The translations under genes were made by a program, and so were the position numbers. DNA of 64,000 nt from an uncultured Oscillospiraceae bacterium. Its GTDB lineage: Bacteria > Bacillota > Clostridia > Oscillospirales > Oscillospiraceae. This document shows positions 16,879 to 26,508 of the stretch, one piece after another. Location of the stretch: contig CAJUPU010000006.1 in assembly GCA_910588495.1 (NCBI GenBank), forward strand, positions 1 through 64,000, written 5' to 3'. How positions within the stretch are numbered: the first letter of the stretch is position 1; every line of letters starts with the position of its first letter. The notes beneath the pieces are model-generated. The model made no database searches and had not been told where the DNA came from. It saw only the letters and a program-made list of their open reading frames with translations.

Positions 16879-17760
16879 CTATTCCCGGCGGCCGTTCCGA
16901 ATGAACGGGGCCTCTACGTTTGTACTGCACAGGAGGGCGTACCGTGCAGGACGCCGGTATGCGTTGCCGTGCACCTCGCTCTCGCGGTAGCGGCGCAACT
17001 GGTCCAGGTCCAGATCGGCCACAAAGATCCCCTCCCGTCCGTCCGCCTGCAAAATGCAGGTGTCCCGGGAGCCCTCCAGCTCCGGCAGATAGGCCACGCC
17101 GTCAAACACACTGGAACCGCCATTGCAGTCCGGCACGGACTGGGGATAGCTGCAGGTAGCGATGGCGGTCATATTTTCATATGCCCTGGCCCGGAGTTGT
17201 GCCAGACGGTTGATCTCCATGGGGCAGGCATTTGGCACCAGGATCAGCTCCGCGCCCTTCAGCATCAGGATCCTGGCGCTCTCGGGGAACTCCCGGTCAT
17301 AGCAGATCATAGCCCCAACCTTCACAGGGCCGCAGGCTGTGTCCAGGCCGGCGACATAAAAATCTTCACCGGGGGTCAGGTTCCGCTCCACGTCAAAATC
17401 ACAGGTGTGGACCTTCGCGTAGTCCAGCCGCCTTCGCCCGAAGCGGTCAAACAGGACCAGGGAGTTGCGGGGGCCGCCCTCATGCCGCTCCAGCAGAGTC
17501 ACGCCGATGGCCATGCCCAGCGTTTCGGCAAGCCGCTGAAATGCCTGGATAAAGGGGCCGTCAGCGGGGATGGCCTCAGCGGTCCACTCCTGGACCGGCC
17601 TGCCGTAAATACGGTATCCATTGCTCCACATTTCGGGGAACAGGGCAATATCGGCGCCCAGCGCCTTGGCCTTTTCGCAGGCTTCCATTCCCTTTTTCAG
17701 ATTGCCTTGCAGCGTGCCGCAAGGGGCAATTTGCAGCAAGGCGATCTTTAGAATGCCCAT
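16879..17760 (-). CDS. Carbon-nitrogen hydrolase (nitrilase superfamily)
   Basis: This 293-residue protein has all three catalytic residues of the superfamily: Glu in LFPEMWSNGY, Lys in YAKVHTCDFDVE and Cys in MICYDREFPESARIL. The family cleaves amides, carbamoyl groups or nitriles. The substrate is not evident; N-carbamoylputrescine- or omega-amidase-like roles are possible. I prefer ATG at 17760 (MGILKIALLQ) because GGAGGGG lies 6 nt upstream; an ATG at 17775 would put it inside the gene. It lies between the flavin reductase gene and hflX on the same strand with short gaps. Confidence 0.88.
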   Translation of the reverse strand: MGILKIALLQIAPCGTLQGNLKKGMEACEKAKALGADIALFPEMWSNGYRIYGRPVQEWTAEAIPADGPFIQAFQRLAETLGMAIGVTLLERHEGGPRNSLVLFDRFGRRRLDYAKVHTCDFDVERNLTPGEDFYVAGLDTACGPVKVGAMICYDREFPESARILMLKGAELILVPNACPMEINRLAQLRARAYENMTAIATCSYPQSVPDCNGGSSVFDGVAYLPELEGSRDTCILQADGREGIFVADLDLDQLRRYRESEVHGNAYRRPARYALLCSTNVEAPFIRNGRRE

Positions 17761-17803
17761 GGCGTTCCCCTCCATATTCGTATCGGGCTGTGCGCCAGGA
17801 AGG

Positions 17804-18304
17804 TCACGCCTTTTTCAGCACCTCCACGATCTCCCCCCAGTAGATGTCATGGAAATCGTCGTGGTAGGACTTCTCTTTCACGTCCTCGGGCACGGCGGCG
17901 GGGTCCATGGGCATCTCCATCCGCTTGCGGCACACCAGCACCAGCTCGGCCTGCTCGAAATAGGGCGCGCCCCCCGCCGCGGCCGCCACGGTGAAGCCGC
18001 ACTCCTTCACCTTGTCCACGTCCCGGCCGCTCTTGGCGCCGCACAGGTTGAGCTGGGGGCGGTACTTCTCGTCGAAGAAGGACAGGGTAAAATACTCGCC
18101 CTCTTTCATGAACTGGTTGGTGTAGCGCTGGGGCCGTACGTAGCAGGTGGCCATGGGCGCCCCCCACAGGATGCCCACGCCGCCCCAGGAGGCGGTCATG
18201 GTGTTGCAGTGGTCCGGCGTCCCGGCGGTGATCAGCATCCACCGCTCGCCGATGGCGGAAAAGGGGTTGAAATCCAACGCTTTGGGATCGATCTTCTGAA
18301 ACAT
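17804..18304 (-). CDS. Flavin reductase-like FMN-binding split-barrel protein
   Basis: This 166-residue protein matches the flavin-reductase-like family: FNPFSAIGERWMLITAG at the start, then CNTMTASWGGVGILWGAPMA, VRPQRYTNQFM and FTLSFFDEKYRPQLNLCGAKSGRD. These anaerobe proteins bind FMN and may act as small NAD(P)H:flavin or flavoredoxin-like electron carriers. The partner is unknown. AGGAGGT lies 7 nt before the ATG. It is downstream of rpmE but separated by a terminator, so it is probably transcribed separately. Confidence 0.85.
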   Translation of the reverse strand: MFQKIDPKALDFNPFSAIGERWMLITAGTPDHCNTMTASWGGVGILWGAPMATCYVRPQRYTNQFMKEGEYFTLSFFDEKYRPQLNLCGAKSGRDVDKVKECGFTVAAAAGGAPYFEQAELVLVCRKRMEMPMDPAAVPEDVKEKSYHDDFHDIYWGEIVEVLKKA

Positions 18305-18362
18305 GGCGGGATACCTCCTGATCTTGATATGGTATCAGTATATGCGTTTGGCCGGAAAAGAG

Positions 18363-18396
18363 AAAGACCCGCCGCAATCACTTGCAACGGGTCTTT
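18363..18396 (-). terminator. rpmE terminator
   Basis: 9-bp stem AAAGACCCG/CGGGTCTTT around a 16-nt loop; the minus strand continues T-rich (TTTCTCTTTTCC). Confidence 0.7.
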
Positions 18397-18416
18397 GAGG
18401 CGACTGGTCATGTGGT

Positions 18417-18617
18417 TCAGCCCAAACCGAACTTCTTGTTGAAGCGGCTGACACGTCCGCCGGTATCCACCATCTTCTGCTTGCCGGTGTAGAAGGGGTG
18501 ACACTTGGAGCAGACTTCCACCTTGATGTCCTTCTTCGTCGAGCCAGTCTCGATCACGTTGCCGCAGGCGCACGTAATGGTGGTCTGCTGATACTTGGGA
18601 TGGATGCCTTCCTTCAT
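18417..18617 (-). CDS. rpmE: 50S ribosomal protein L31 (zinc-binding type)
   Basis: This 66-residue L31 has MKEGIHPKYQQTTITCACGN at the start. The four zinc cysteines are all present: CACG at 16 and 18, CSKC at 36 and 39. It is therefore the C+ zinc form rather than the zinc-free paralogue. HPFYTGKQKMVDTGGRVSRF is the usual C-terminal core. It is monocistronic, with a good promoter at 18687-18715 and its own terminator. Confidence 0.96.
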   Translation of the reverse strand: MKEGIHPKYQQTTITCACGNVIETGSTKKDIKVEVCSKCHPFYTGKQKMVDTGGRVSRFNKKFGLG

Positions 18618-18686
18618 GGGGATTCACCTCTTTCTGTCGCTGCCGAAAGTCCAGGAGCGCAATGTCTCCTTGTAAACGCAAGGTGT

Positions 18687-18715
18687 ATGATATCACGCCC
18701 GGCGGAAAATTGCAA
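18687..18715 (-). promoter_or_regulatory. rpmE promoter
   Basis: Minus strand TTGCAA (18710-18715), 17-nt spacer, TATCAT (18687-18692), about 70 nt before the ATG. Confidence 0.7.
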
Positions 18716-18750
18716 GGACTTTTTTCAAATTCCCCGATCTTTTTCTCCCT

Positions 18751-21700
18751 CTACACCTCCACCGCCCGGCCCGCGCTGAAAAACCACAGATACCGGCGCT
18801 TGACCGCCACCCCCGCCGCCTGGGACAGGGCCCGGCTGTAGGCGTCCAGCTGGGGGCGGTAGTCCAGCGCCCGGCGCTCCACGGCCTCCGGGGCCACCCG
18901 GTCGGTCTTGAAGTCCACCACGGCGGCGCCGTCCGCCTCCTCGAACCAGCAGTCCACCACCCCCTGCAAAAGGACCTCCTCTCCCTCCTCCGCCTGGGGG
19001 TAGTAGTCCGAGGCCGGGGCCAGCAGGGAGAACTTGAACTCCCGCTCCACCCGGCGGGCGGCCGTCAGCCGCCGCCCCAGGTCCGAGCGGAAAAAGGCCA
19101 GGATGTCCGCCGGGTCCACGGCGCTCCCCTGCTGGGGGGTGATATACCGGCCCTCCACCAGCCGCTCCACCTCGCCGGCGATCTCCTCGAGGCTGCCCGT
19201 TCGCCCGTAGTCCAGGTACTGCATCACCATGTGCAGGGCCGTGCCCCGCTGGGCGGCGGTGAGGGGCCGCTCCCCCTGGAACACCGGCCGCCGCAGGGTG
19301 GTCTGCGGGGGGGCGGGGCGCAGCTCCGCGGCGTCCTCCGACACCTCCGCGTCCTTCTCCCGCCCCTTGAGCTGGGTGGCGGTGAGCTTGGAGGCGATCT
19401 CCGCCGACGCCATATGGGGATAGCGCCAGCCCAGCCCCCGCTCCCACCCCTGGGGCAAGGCGGCGGGGGCGGGGGCGCTCCCCTGTCCGCCCCGCTGTCC
19501 CTGGGGGCGGACATAGTCCCCGGCGGGCAGCAGCCGGATGTCCCAACCCAGCCCCTCCTCCCGGGGGGGCGCGGGCCGGGGGCTGTCCAGCCCCGCCCAC
19601 AGGGGGGCGCTGTCCCTCCGGCACAGCGCGGGCGCCAGCACCCACTCCGCCATGGATCGGGCGGAGGCCATCTGCCGGGGGGGCGGAGGGCACTGGGCCT
19701 GCCCCGCCAGGGAGGAGAGCGCCCCGCCCCGGCCGTTGACGGCGGCGAACAAGATCAGCTTGTGCTCCGCCCGGGTCATGGCCACGTACAAAAGCCGCAT
19801 CTCCTCCGCGCGAAGCTGCCGCCGGATCCTCAGCGCCACCGCGTCCCGGGCGATGGTAGTGCAGCGCACCCCCCGCTCCCGGTCCACCCGCTTGGGGCCC
19901 AGCCCCAGCTCCGGGTGGAACAGGACGGTGGCTTTGCCGTCCGCCTCGTTGAACTGCCGGTCCAGGCCGCACACCAGCGCCACCGGGAACTCCAGCCCCT
20001 TGGAGCGGTGGATGGACAAGATCCGCACCCCGCCGCCCTCCCCCCCGGGCACCGGCACGGGGACGTCGTTCTCCATCATCCGGCTCAGGTGGAGCAGGAA
20101 GGCCATCAGCCCCCGGTGGCCGCCCCCCTCGAAGCGGGCCGCCTCGTCGTACAGCGCCATCAGGTTGGCCCGCCGCCGCGGCCCGTCGGGCATGGCGGCG
20201 AACACGGCGGGCACGTCCAGCTTTCCATAGATGTGCCACAGCAGGCGGTGGCTGCTCTCCTCCGCCGCCAGCTCCCGCAGCTCCCCCAAAAGGGCCAGGA
20301 AGGCGGCGCAGTCCTCCTCCCCCCGGTCCGCCCCGGCGCGCAGGCAGTCGTACACCGTCCCCTCCCCCGACCCCCGCAGGCGGGCCAGCCGGTCGGGGCC
20401 GAACCCGAACAGGGGGGAGCGCAGGGCGGCCAGCAGGGCCACGTCCTGCCTGGGGTTGTCCACCACCTGGAGCAGCGCCATGGCCACCGAGATCTCGGTG
20501 GTCCCAAAGAACTCCCGCCCGCCCTCGGCGGACCAGGGCAGGCCCTGCTCCTCCAGGGCGGCGGCGTAGTGGCGCAGCACCGGGCCGGGGGAGCGCAGGA
20601 GCAGGACGATATCCTCCGCCCGGACCCTTCGCTCCCCGATGGGCAATCCGCTGTCCAGCACCTCCCGGATCCGGCGGGCGGCGGCCCGGGCGGCGATCAG
20701 GTCCTTGTCCGCCTTCTCCTCCTCCCCGTCCCCCTCCGGCAGGGCGGACAGGTCCACGCAGTCCAGCTCCACGCTGTACCGGGGGTCGGGGGCCAGATCG
20801 GCCCGGCCGGGGCGCAGCGCGGCGTCCTCGTCGTAGTCCAGCTCCCCCGCCGCCCGGCTCATCACATTGCGGAAGATGAAATTCACCCCGCTGAGCACCT
20901 CGGGCCGGGAGCGGAAATTGTCCGACAGCAGCACCTTGCGCCCCTCCCCCGGCCGGGAGCGGTCCGCCGGGGCGAAGCGCTCCAGCTTGTCCAGGAAGAT
21001 CCCCGGCTCCGCCAGGCGGAAGCGGTAGATGGACTGCTTCACATCCCCAACCATGAACAGCCGCCCGCCGGTGGACAGCGCGGCGAAGATGGCGTTTTGC
21101 ACCTCGTTGGTGTCCTGGTACTCGTCCACCATGATCTCCCGGAACTGCCGCCCCACGTCCAGGGCCAGCGCCGAGGGGGAGCCGTCCTCCTCCCGCAGCA
21201 GCTTTGCCGTCAGGTGCTCCCCGTCGGAAAAGTCGATGAGGCGGCGTTTGCCCTTCAGGGCGGTGAACGCCTGGTGGAACCGGGCCGTCACGTCCAGCAG
21301 GGCGGTCATGGCCGGGCCCACCGCCCGCAGGTCCTCCACGGCCTGGTCCGCCCCCACGTCGAAGCGCTCCCCCAGGGCGGTCATCTGGGCCTTGCACCGC
21401 TTGCGCAGGGCGGTCATGCGCTCCTTCAGCCCCAGGTCGGGCTCCCCCCCCTTCCTCCCGGCGGGGGGGAAGGGGATAGGGAAGCAGGCTGCCGCCGCCT
21501 CCCAGCCCCCGTCCAGGGCGGCGCGCAGCTCCCCCAGGGCGGCCGCGGTGCCCTCCAGAGACGCGCCGTAGTTCTTTTCCAGCACCTCGTCGGACCGGAC
21601 CTCCTCCCGCAGGGCCTCCATGGCGTCCAGCCAGTAGTCCGTCAGCTCCCCGGCGTCGGCCAGCAGGGCCCTGCCCCAGGGGGTGTCCTCCGGGCCGGTC

Positions 21701-22308
21701 CCTGGGGGCAGGGCGAAGTCCCCCTTGCGCCGCATGAGCCAGCCCACCGGGTCCGCCTGGGCCTGGACCTGGCGGTGGACGGCCAGCACGGCCTCCTCCA
21801 GGTCCCGGTCGTCCCGCTCCCCCGCCAGGGCGTCCACCAGGGCGGCGAACGCGGGGTCGCCGCCCATGCCGGCGTACCGCTCTTCCAGCACCTCCTCCAG
21901 GGCCCGGCGGCGCAGCTCCTCCCCCTCGGCCTTGTCGCACAGCCGGAAGTCCGGGTCCAGCCCGGCCAGGTGGCCCCACTGGCGCAGCAGGTCCAGGCAG
22001 AAGGCGTCGATGGTGCAGATCTGGGCCTTGTACACCAGCGTGGCGCTGCGGCGCAGGCGCCGGTTCCCCGGGTCCTGGGCCAGGCGGGCGTGGATGGCCC
22101 CGGCGATGCGGTCGCGCAGCTCCGCCGCCGCCGCGTTGGTGAAGGTGATGACCAGAAAGCGGTCGATGTCCTCCCCCTGCTCCACATAGCCCATCAGCCG
22201 CTCCACCAGCACCCGGGTCTTGCCCGATCCGGCGGCGGCGGACACCAGCAGATCGCCCCCCCGGTCCTCCACGGCGGCGCGCTGCTCCCTCGTCAGCTCA
22301 ATGGCCAT
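18751..22308 (-). CDS. addA: AddA helicase-nuclease subunit
   Basis: This 1185-residue UvrD-type helicase has a C-terminal RecB-like nuclease domain and works with AddB in double-strand-break resection. The Walker A SAAAGSGKTRVLVERL lies near residue 25, with QICTIDAFCLDLLRQWG, VDEYQDTNEVQN (Walker B region), VGDVKQSIYRFR and VRILSIHRSKGLEFPVALV (motif V). The nuclease motif VVDFKTDRV is about residue 1130. I chose ATG at 22308 (MAIELTREQ); AAGGAGG directly abuts an ATG at 22314, so the second ATG has better spacing. It overlaps the addB end, confirming an addBA operon. Confidence 0.95.
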   Translation of the reverse strand: MAIELTREQRAAVEDRGGDLLVSAAAGSGKTRVLVERLMGYVEQGEDIDRFLVITFTNAAAAELRDRIAGAIHARLAQDPGNRRLRRSATLVYKAQICTIDAFCLDLLRQWGHLAGLDPDFRLCDKAEGEELRRRALEEVLEERYAGMGGDPAFAALVDALAGERDDRDLEEAVLAVHRQVQAQADPVGWLMRRKGDFALPPGTGPEDTPWGRALLADAGELTDYWLDAMEALREEVRSDEVLEKNYGASLEGTAAALGELRAALDGGWEAAAACFPIPFPPAGRKGGEPDLGLKERMTALRKRCKAQMTALGERFDVGADQAVEDLRAVGPAMTALLDVTARFHQAFTALKGKRRLIDFSDGEHLTAKLLREEDGSPSALALDVGRQFREIMVDEYQDTNEVQNAIFAALSTGGRLFMVGDVKQSIYRFRLAEPGIFLDKLERFAPADRSRPGEGRKVLLSDNFRSRPEVLSGVNFIFRNVMSRAAGELDYDEDAALRPGRADLAPDPRYSVELDCVDLSALPEGDGEEEKADKDLIAARAAARRIREVLDSGLPIGERRVRAEDIVLLLRSPGPVLRHYAAALEEQGLPWSAEGGREFFGTTEISVAMALLQVVDNPRQDVALLAALRSPLFGFGPDRLARLRGSGEGTVYDCLRAGADRGEEDCAAFLALLGELRELAAEESSHRLLWHIYGKLDVPAVFAAMPDGPRRRANLMALYDEAARFEGGGHRGLMAFLLHLSRMMENDVPVPVPGGEGGGVRILSIHRSKGLEFPVALVCGLDRQFNEADGKATVLFHPELGLGPKRVDRERGVRCTTIARDAVALRIRRQLRAEEMRLLYVAMTRAEHKLILFAAVNGRGGALSSLAGQAQCPPPPRQMASARSMAEWVLAPALCRRDSAPLWAGLDSPRPAPPREEGLGWDIRLLPAGDYVRPQGQRGGQGSAPAPAALPQGWERGLGWRYPHMASAEIASKLTATQLKGREKDAEVSEDAAELRPAPPQTTLRRPVFQGERPLTAAQRGTALHMVMQYLDYGRTGSLEEIAGEVERLVEGRYITPQQGSAVDPADILAFFRSDLGRRLTAARRVEREFKFSLLAPASDYYPQAEEGEEVLLQGVVDCWFEEADGAAVVDFKTDRVAPEAVERRALDYRPQLDAYSRALSQAAGVAVKRRYLWFFSAGRAVEV

Positions 22309-25300
22309 GCCCATCCTCCTTCCGCTGCTCCATCCACTTCCAGAACTCCTTGGCGCTCACCCCGCGCCGGAACCGCCGGGCGTCCCCGCACCCCTCCTCG
22401 AAGTGGCAGGCCGCCCGGTAGTCGCACCAGCGGCAGGGGTTCTTGTCCGCGCCGTGCCAATAGGGGTCGGCGTCGATGTTGCCCGCCGCCAGCTCCCCGG
22501 CGGCGGCGGCCAGGGCCTGGGTGACGAACCGGTCCAGCGCGTCCATCTGCGCCTGGCTGACCAGGCTGTCCGTCCCGCCCCGCCCCCCGCTCACGGGCAG
22601 GAAGCGGTGCTCCCCGCCGGCGCGCTCCATGGCGCCCAGCACGTCGGGGTCGTTGAGCACCAGCCCCTGGCGGCGCAGCAGCCGGTCCCGGGCCTGGGCG
22701 ATCTCCCCGTCCGTCATGCCCCGCTCGCCATCCACCAGGGGCGTTCGGGCGGGGACGTACAGCACCCCTGCGGGGACGGTCTCCCCGGGGCCCAGCACCC
22801 GCTCCCCCTCCCGGCACAGGGCGAAGAGGTAGAGCAGCATCTGAAGGCCCCGGCCGTCCTCCACGTCGGCGAAGTCGAAGCTCTTTTTCCCCGTCTTGTA
22901 GTCCACCACCCGCAGATAGCGCTTCCCCCCGTGGAGCCACTGGTCCACCCGGTCCACGTATCCCGTGAGCCGCAGGCGCACGCCGTTTTCCACCTCCACC
23001 GGGGGCAGGTCCTTGCCGGGGCCGAAGCCCAGCTCGAAGGCGGCGGGGGCGAAGTCGGAGGCGGCCAGCTCCGCGCACACGCTCCCGGTCACCGCCAGCG
23101 CCGCCTCCTCCATCCGCCGGAAGAGGCAGCGGAACCGGGCGGGCTCCTCCTCCAGCCCGGACAGCACCTCCCGTTCATAGCGCTCCGCCGCCCCCCGGGC
23201 CAGGCGCTCCACCGCCCCGCCGTCATCCAGGGCCGCGCCCTCCTCCTTGACGGCCCGGAGGGTGTCCTCCAGCACCGCGTGGACGAAGGTGCCGTAGTCG
23301 GCGGCCTGGAACCGGGCCCTCTGCCGGGGCCTGGCGTCCAGCCCGAAGCGGAGGAAATAGCTGAAGTGGCAGGAGTTCATCACGTCCAGCCGGGAGGCGG
23401 ACATGGGGGCCACGGCGCCGAACAGGGCGTCCACCGCCGGGCGGGACAGCCGCCCCCGCCGCCACTGCGCGGCGCTCTGGACCCGGTCCACCCGGTCCCG
23501 CAGTCCGGGGATCTGCCGCAGCGCCTGGGCCACCGCCGGGTCCCGGCCCGCCAGCTCCAGCGCCGCGTCCGGGGCGGCCAGCCGGGCCAGGGGGTCCCCC
23601 CCGTCGGCCGCGGGGCCGTCCGGGAACAGGGCGGCCAGCCGCTCCCAGAGGAAGCAGGGGACCTTCCTGTCGTCCCCCGTCCCGGCGGAATAGCTGACGT
23701 ACAGCCGCTGGGACGGGCGGGCGCAGGTCTCGTAGGCGATGGTCATCTCCCGGCGCAGCTTGTCCTCCTGCCGGGGGGCCAGCTCCACCTCCAGGGCGGA
23801 CAGGGCGTCCCGGTCCTGGTCGGAGAACAGCCCCGGCGACAGGGCCCGGTCGGGGACGGCGCCGCTGTCCGCCCCCAGCAGGAACAGCACCTTGACCTCC
23901 TTGTGGGCCATCCGGGGGGCGTCCCCCACCGTCACCGCGTCCAGGGACACGGGGATGGCCCCCACGTCGTACTGACTGAGCACCAGGGAGAACAGCCGGG
24001 AGAACTCCTCCAGCTCCAGCTCGGTGTCCCCCAGCAAAAGGGCGCACTGCTCCAGGCCCCCCACCAGGATGTCCCACAGCTGGCGGTACTGGGCGGCGGC
24101 GGTGCGCTCCCCCCGCCGGTCCAGGCTGTCCGCCCGCTGGGCCAGCCGGGCGGGCAGGCCGATGTCCTCCAGCAGGCGGTACAGGGCCAGCGCCCGGCCC
24201 TTCCCCGTCTTGTCCGGGGCCTTCCGCAGGGCCTCCAGGGGGGCGATCACCCGGCGGCGCAGGCCGTCCAGCCGCTCTACAAAAGCCCGGTCCTCATCGG
24301 TGAACGCCCGGCCGTAGCCCTCCGGGTGCATGTCCCAGGGCTTTTTCCGGGTCCAGGCAGACCCCTTCAGGTCCCAGGTGAGGGCGTAGTTCTCCAGCAG
24401 GTCCCGCTCCTCGTCGTCCAGGCCCGTCAGCCCCGTTTTCAAGTAGCGGAACAGCTCCTCATAGGGGTAGTCCGACCCCGCCGCCGCCAGGGCCGAGGTC
24501 ACCAGGGCCAGCACCGGCTTTTCCAGGATGTCCTCCATGGCCGAGCGGAACACCGGCACCCCATACCGGGAAAACACGCTGTCGATCAGCTCCCCGTACC
24601 CGTCCAGCCGCCGGGCGCACACGGCGATGTCCCGGCAGCGGTAGCCTTCCTCTCTCAAGAGCCGCAGGATCTCGGCGGCGCACCACTCCACCTCCTGGCG
24701 GGGGGCGGCGGCGGACACCCGGGTGACGGCGCACGCCCCCGCCCAGGGGGCGTCCGGCCCGGAGCCGAAAAGGTGCTCCTCCAAAAAGGCCAGAGAGGGG
24801 TGCCGGGGCAGGGGGCGGTCCAGGGTCTCCTCCCGGACGGGGACGGCGTCCCGCCTCGCCAGCCGGTCCAGCCGCCGGGCGCAGCGCAGGGCGGGCTGGA
24901 AGATCCCCGACGGATCGTCCCCGTCAGCGCACACCAGGGCCACGGTGAGCTCCCCCTGGGCCATGAGAGCGGCCAGCACCCGCTCTTCCTGGGGGGTGAA
25001 GTCAGTGAAGCCGTAGACGTAGAAGGCCATCCCCGCCCCCCAGCGGGTGTCCTCCAGCTGAACAGCCAGCCGGTCCAGGCGGCCCCGGGGGTCGGCGGCC
25101 CCCCGGGCCTCCAGCGCCCGGTATGCGGCGTAGATCAGGCCCAGATCCTTGAGCTTGTCCCCCTGGCGCCCCCCCAGCTCTTCCCCGGCGGCCATGAGGG
25201 CTTCCGGCTCCACCCGGTAGGAGCGGCACTCGTCCACCGTGGCCAAGAGGCCCGTCAGAAAGGCGGGCTTCCGGGAGGGGGCGCGGTAGGCGGCCAGGGC

Positions 25301-25597
25301 GTCGGCCACCTGCCGCAGGGCGGCGTACATCAGCAGCATCCGCCCCCCCGCGTCCAGCATGGGGGCGGCTCCGCCCCCGGCGAAGTCGGTGAGCCGCCCC
25401 GCCAGCCGGGTGAAGGAGAGCACCTCGCAGTCCATCAGCGTCCCGCCGCCCAGCGCGGCGCACATGGCCCGCTCGCTCTCGTGGGAATACTGCTCGGGCA
25501 CGATCAGCAGGCGGCGGCGGGCGGGGGACGCTCCCATCCGCTCCAGCAGCTCTCCCCGGATGTCCCGCCCCGCCCGGGCGTACAGCAGCGTCAGCAT
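22298..25597 (-). CDS. addB: AddB deoxyribonuclease subunit
   Basis: This 1099-residue subunit pairs with AddA. The N-terminal inactivated-helicase region starts MLTLLYARAGRDIRGELLER and has IVPEQYSHESERAM where a helicase would have its P-loop. The C-terminal nuclease has VVDYKTGKKSFDF. The four Fe-S cysteines follow the AddB pattern: one in MNSCHFSYFLRFG and three in CRWCDYRAACHF. The frame is open upstream to 25846, but ATG at 25597 is the family start. The first gene of addBA is divergent from infC. Confidence 0.93.
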   Translation of the reverse strand: MLTLLYARAGRDIRGELLERMGASPARRRLLIVPEQYSHESERAMCAALGGGTLMDCEVLSFTRLAGRLTDFAGGGAAPMLDAGGRMLLMYAALRQVADALAAYRAPSRKPAFLTGLLATVDECRSYRVEPEALMAAGEELGGRQGDKLKDLGLIYAAYRALEARGAADPRGRLDRLAVQLEDTRWGAGMAFYVYGFTDFTPQEERVLAALMAQGELTVALVCADGDDPSGIFQPALRCARRLDRLARRDAVPVREETLDRPLPRHPSLAFLEEHLFGSGPDAPWAGACAVTRVSAAAPRQEVEWCAAEILRLLREEGYRCRDIAVCARRLDGYGELIDSVFSRYGVPVFRSAMEDILEKPVLALVTSALAAAGSDYPYEELFRYLKTGLTGLDDEERDLLENYALTWDLKGSAWTRKKPWDMHPEGYGRAFTDEDRAFVERLDGLRRRVIAPLEALRKAPDKTGKGRALALYRLLEDIGLPARLAQRADSLDRRGERTAAAQYRQLWDILVGGLEQCALLLGDTELELEEFSRLFSLVLSQYDVGAIPVSLDAVTVGDAPRMAHKEVKVLFLLGADSGAVPDRALSPGLFSDQDRDALSALEVELAPRQEDKLRREMTIAYETCARPSQRLYVSYSAGTGDDRKVPCFLWERLAALFPDGPAADGGDPLARLAAPDAALELAGRDPAVAQALRQIPGLRDRVDRVQSAAQWRRGRLSRPAVDALFGAVAPMSASRLDVMNSCHFSYFLRFGLDARPRQRARFQAADYGTFVHAVLEDTLRAVKEEGAALDDGGAVERLARGAAERYEREVLSGLEEEPARFRCLFRRMEEAALAVTGSVCAELAASDFAPAAFELGFGPGKDLPPVEVENGVRLRLTGYVDRVDQWLHGGKRYLRVVDYKTGKKSFDFADVEDGRGLQMLLYLFALCREGERVLGPGETVPAGVLYVPARTPLVDGERGMTDGEIAQARDRLLRRQGLVLNDPDVLGAMERAGGEHRFLPVSGGRGGTDSLVSQAQMDALDRFVTQALAAAAGELAAGNIDADPYWHGADKNPCRWCDYRAACHFEEGCGDARRFRRGVSAKEFWKWMEQRKEDGHGH

Positions 25598-25748
25598 GGT
25601 CCCGGCCCCCTTTCGCGTTTTTTCCATCATATCATAGATAGGGCCGAGGCGGCAAGTAGGAGCCGGTGTCCTCACTGGCCCGTTTTGCAGGAACGCGCCC
25701 CAACCGCCGGCCCCTGCCGTGGTCCCGGACCGATACGCAAAAAAGCGG

Positions 25749-25777
25749 TTGACAAACGCTTTCCCATCTGGTATGAT
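25749..25777 (+). promoter_or_regulatory. Promoter of infC-rpmI-rplT
   Basis: Consensus TTGACA (25749-25754), 17-nt spacer, TATGAT (25772-25777). It gives a leader of about 150 nt. Confidence 0.85.
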
Positions 25778-25783
25778 ACTTGA

Positions 25784-25935
25784 GCAAAAGGAAGCAGGAA
25801 TGGCGTCGCCGTCCTCACCTCCCGCCGCGGGCGAAGGGGTCAACATGGTGAGATCCGCGCGGGGAGCCGTGCGGGCTTCGTTGTGGACGTGGGTGCCTTT
25901 CGCATCCGCGTATTTTATTTTTATGATGGAGGTGC
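25784..25935 (+). promoter_or_regulatory. infC leader with attenuator (L20-leader-like)
   Basis: The leader ends in a terminator hairpin at 25887-25922. Its 10-bp stem (arms ACGTGGGTGC and GCATCCGCGT, two wobbles) has a 5-nt loop and is followed by ATTTTATTTTT, just 5 nt before the infC ribosome site. In Bacillus subtilis, L20 controls this operon by premature termination in the leader. This layout fits, though I did not fold the whole leader. Confidence 0.65.
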
Positions 25936-26469
25936 GTGACCATAGCTAATACGGCTCATCAGATCAACGAGGAGATCCGCGACCGCGAGGTGCGGCTCAT
26001 CGGCGCCGACGGCGCCCAGCTGGGCGTCATGTCCGCCCGGGAGGCTCAGGAGCGCGCCGACGCGGCCGGGCTGGACCTGGTCAAGATCTCTCCCACCGCC
26101 ACTCCCCCCGTGTGCAAGCTCATGGACTACGGCAAGTACCGCTTCGAGCAGGCCAAACGGGAGAAGGAGGCCAAGAAGAACCAGCACGTGGTGGAGATCA
26201 AGGAGGTGCGGATGTCCCCCGGCATCGACATCGGCGACTTCAACACCAAGCTGCGCAACGCCCAGAAGTTTCTGGCGGAGGGCAACCGGGTGAAGGTCAC
26301 CGTCCGCTTCCGGGGCCGGGAGATGGCCCACACCGACATCGGGCGCAAGCTGCTGCTGGACTTCGCCGGGCAGTGCGGGGAGCTGGCCGTGCTGGACAAG
26401 GAACCTAAGCTGGAGGGCCGGCACATGAGCATCTTCCTGTCGGCGAAGAGCGCCAAGACCAATAAATAA
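25936..26469 (+). CDS. infC: Translation initiation factor IF-3
   Basis: This IF-3 of about 177 residues has N-domain INEEIRDREVRLIGADG and C-domain VKEVRMSP-like EIKEVRMSPGIDIGD, with TVRFRGREMAHTDIG. Two starts are possible. GTG at 25936 is only 3 nt from GGAGG, whereas ATA at 25942 lies 9 nt from it, which is optimal. A non-canonical start is known for infC in other bacteria, where IF-3 discriminates against it to control its own synthesis. The annotation uses GTG as the conservative choice. It is the first gene of the infC-rpmI-rplT operon. Confidence 0.93.
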   Translation: MTIANTAHQINEEIRDREVRLIGADGAQLGVMSAREAQERADAAGLDLVKISPTATPPVCKLMDYGKYRFEQAKREKEAKKNQHVVEIKEVRMSPGIDIGDFNTKLRNAQKFLAEGNRVKVTVRFRGREMAHTDIGRKLLLDFAGQCGELAVLDKEPKLEGRHMSIFLSAKSAKTNK

Positions 26470-26508
26470 TGTCACCATCAACTTTATACCGAAAAGGAGA
26501 CGACCGAC

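Noticed and set aside
19231..25783. Plus-strand frames of about 1100-1190 codons opposite addA and addB
   Set aside because: Low-complexity composition with no domains. The minus-strand AddAB proteins have clear motifs.
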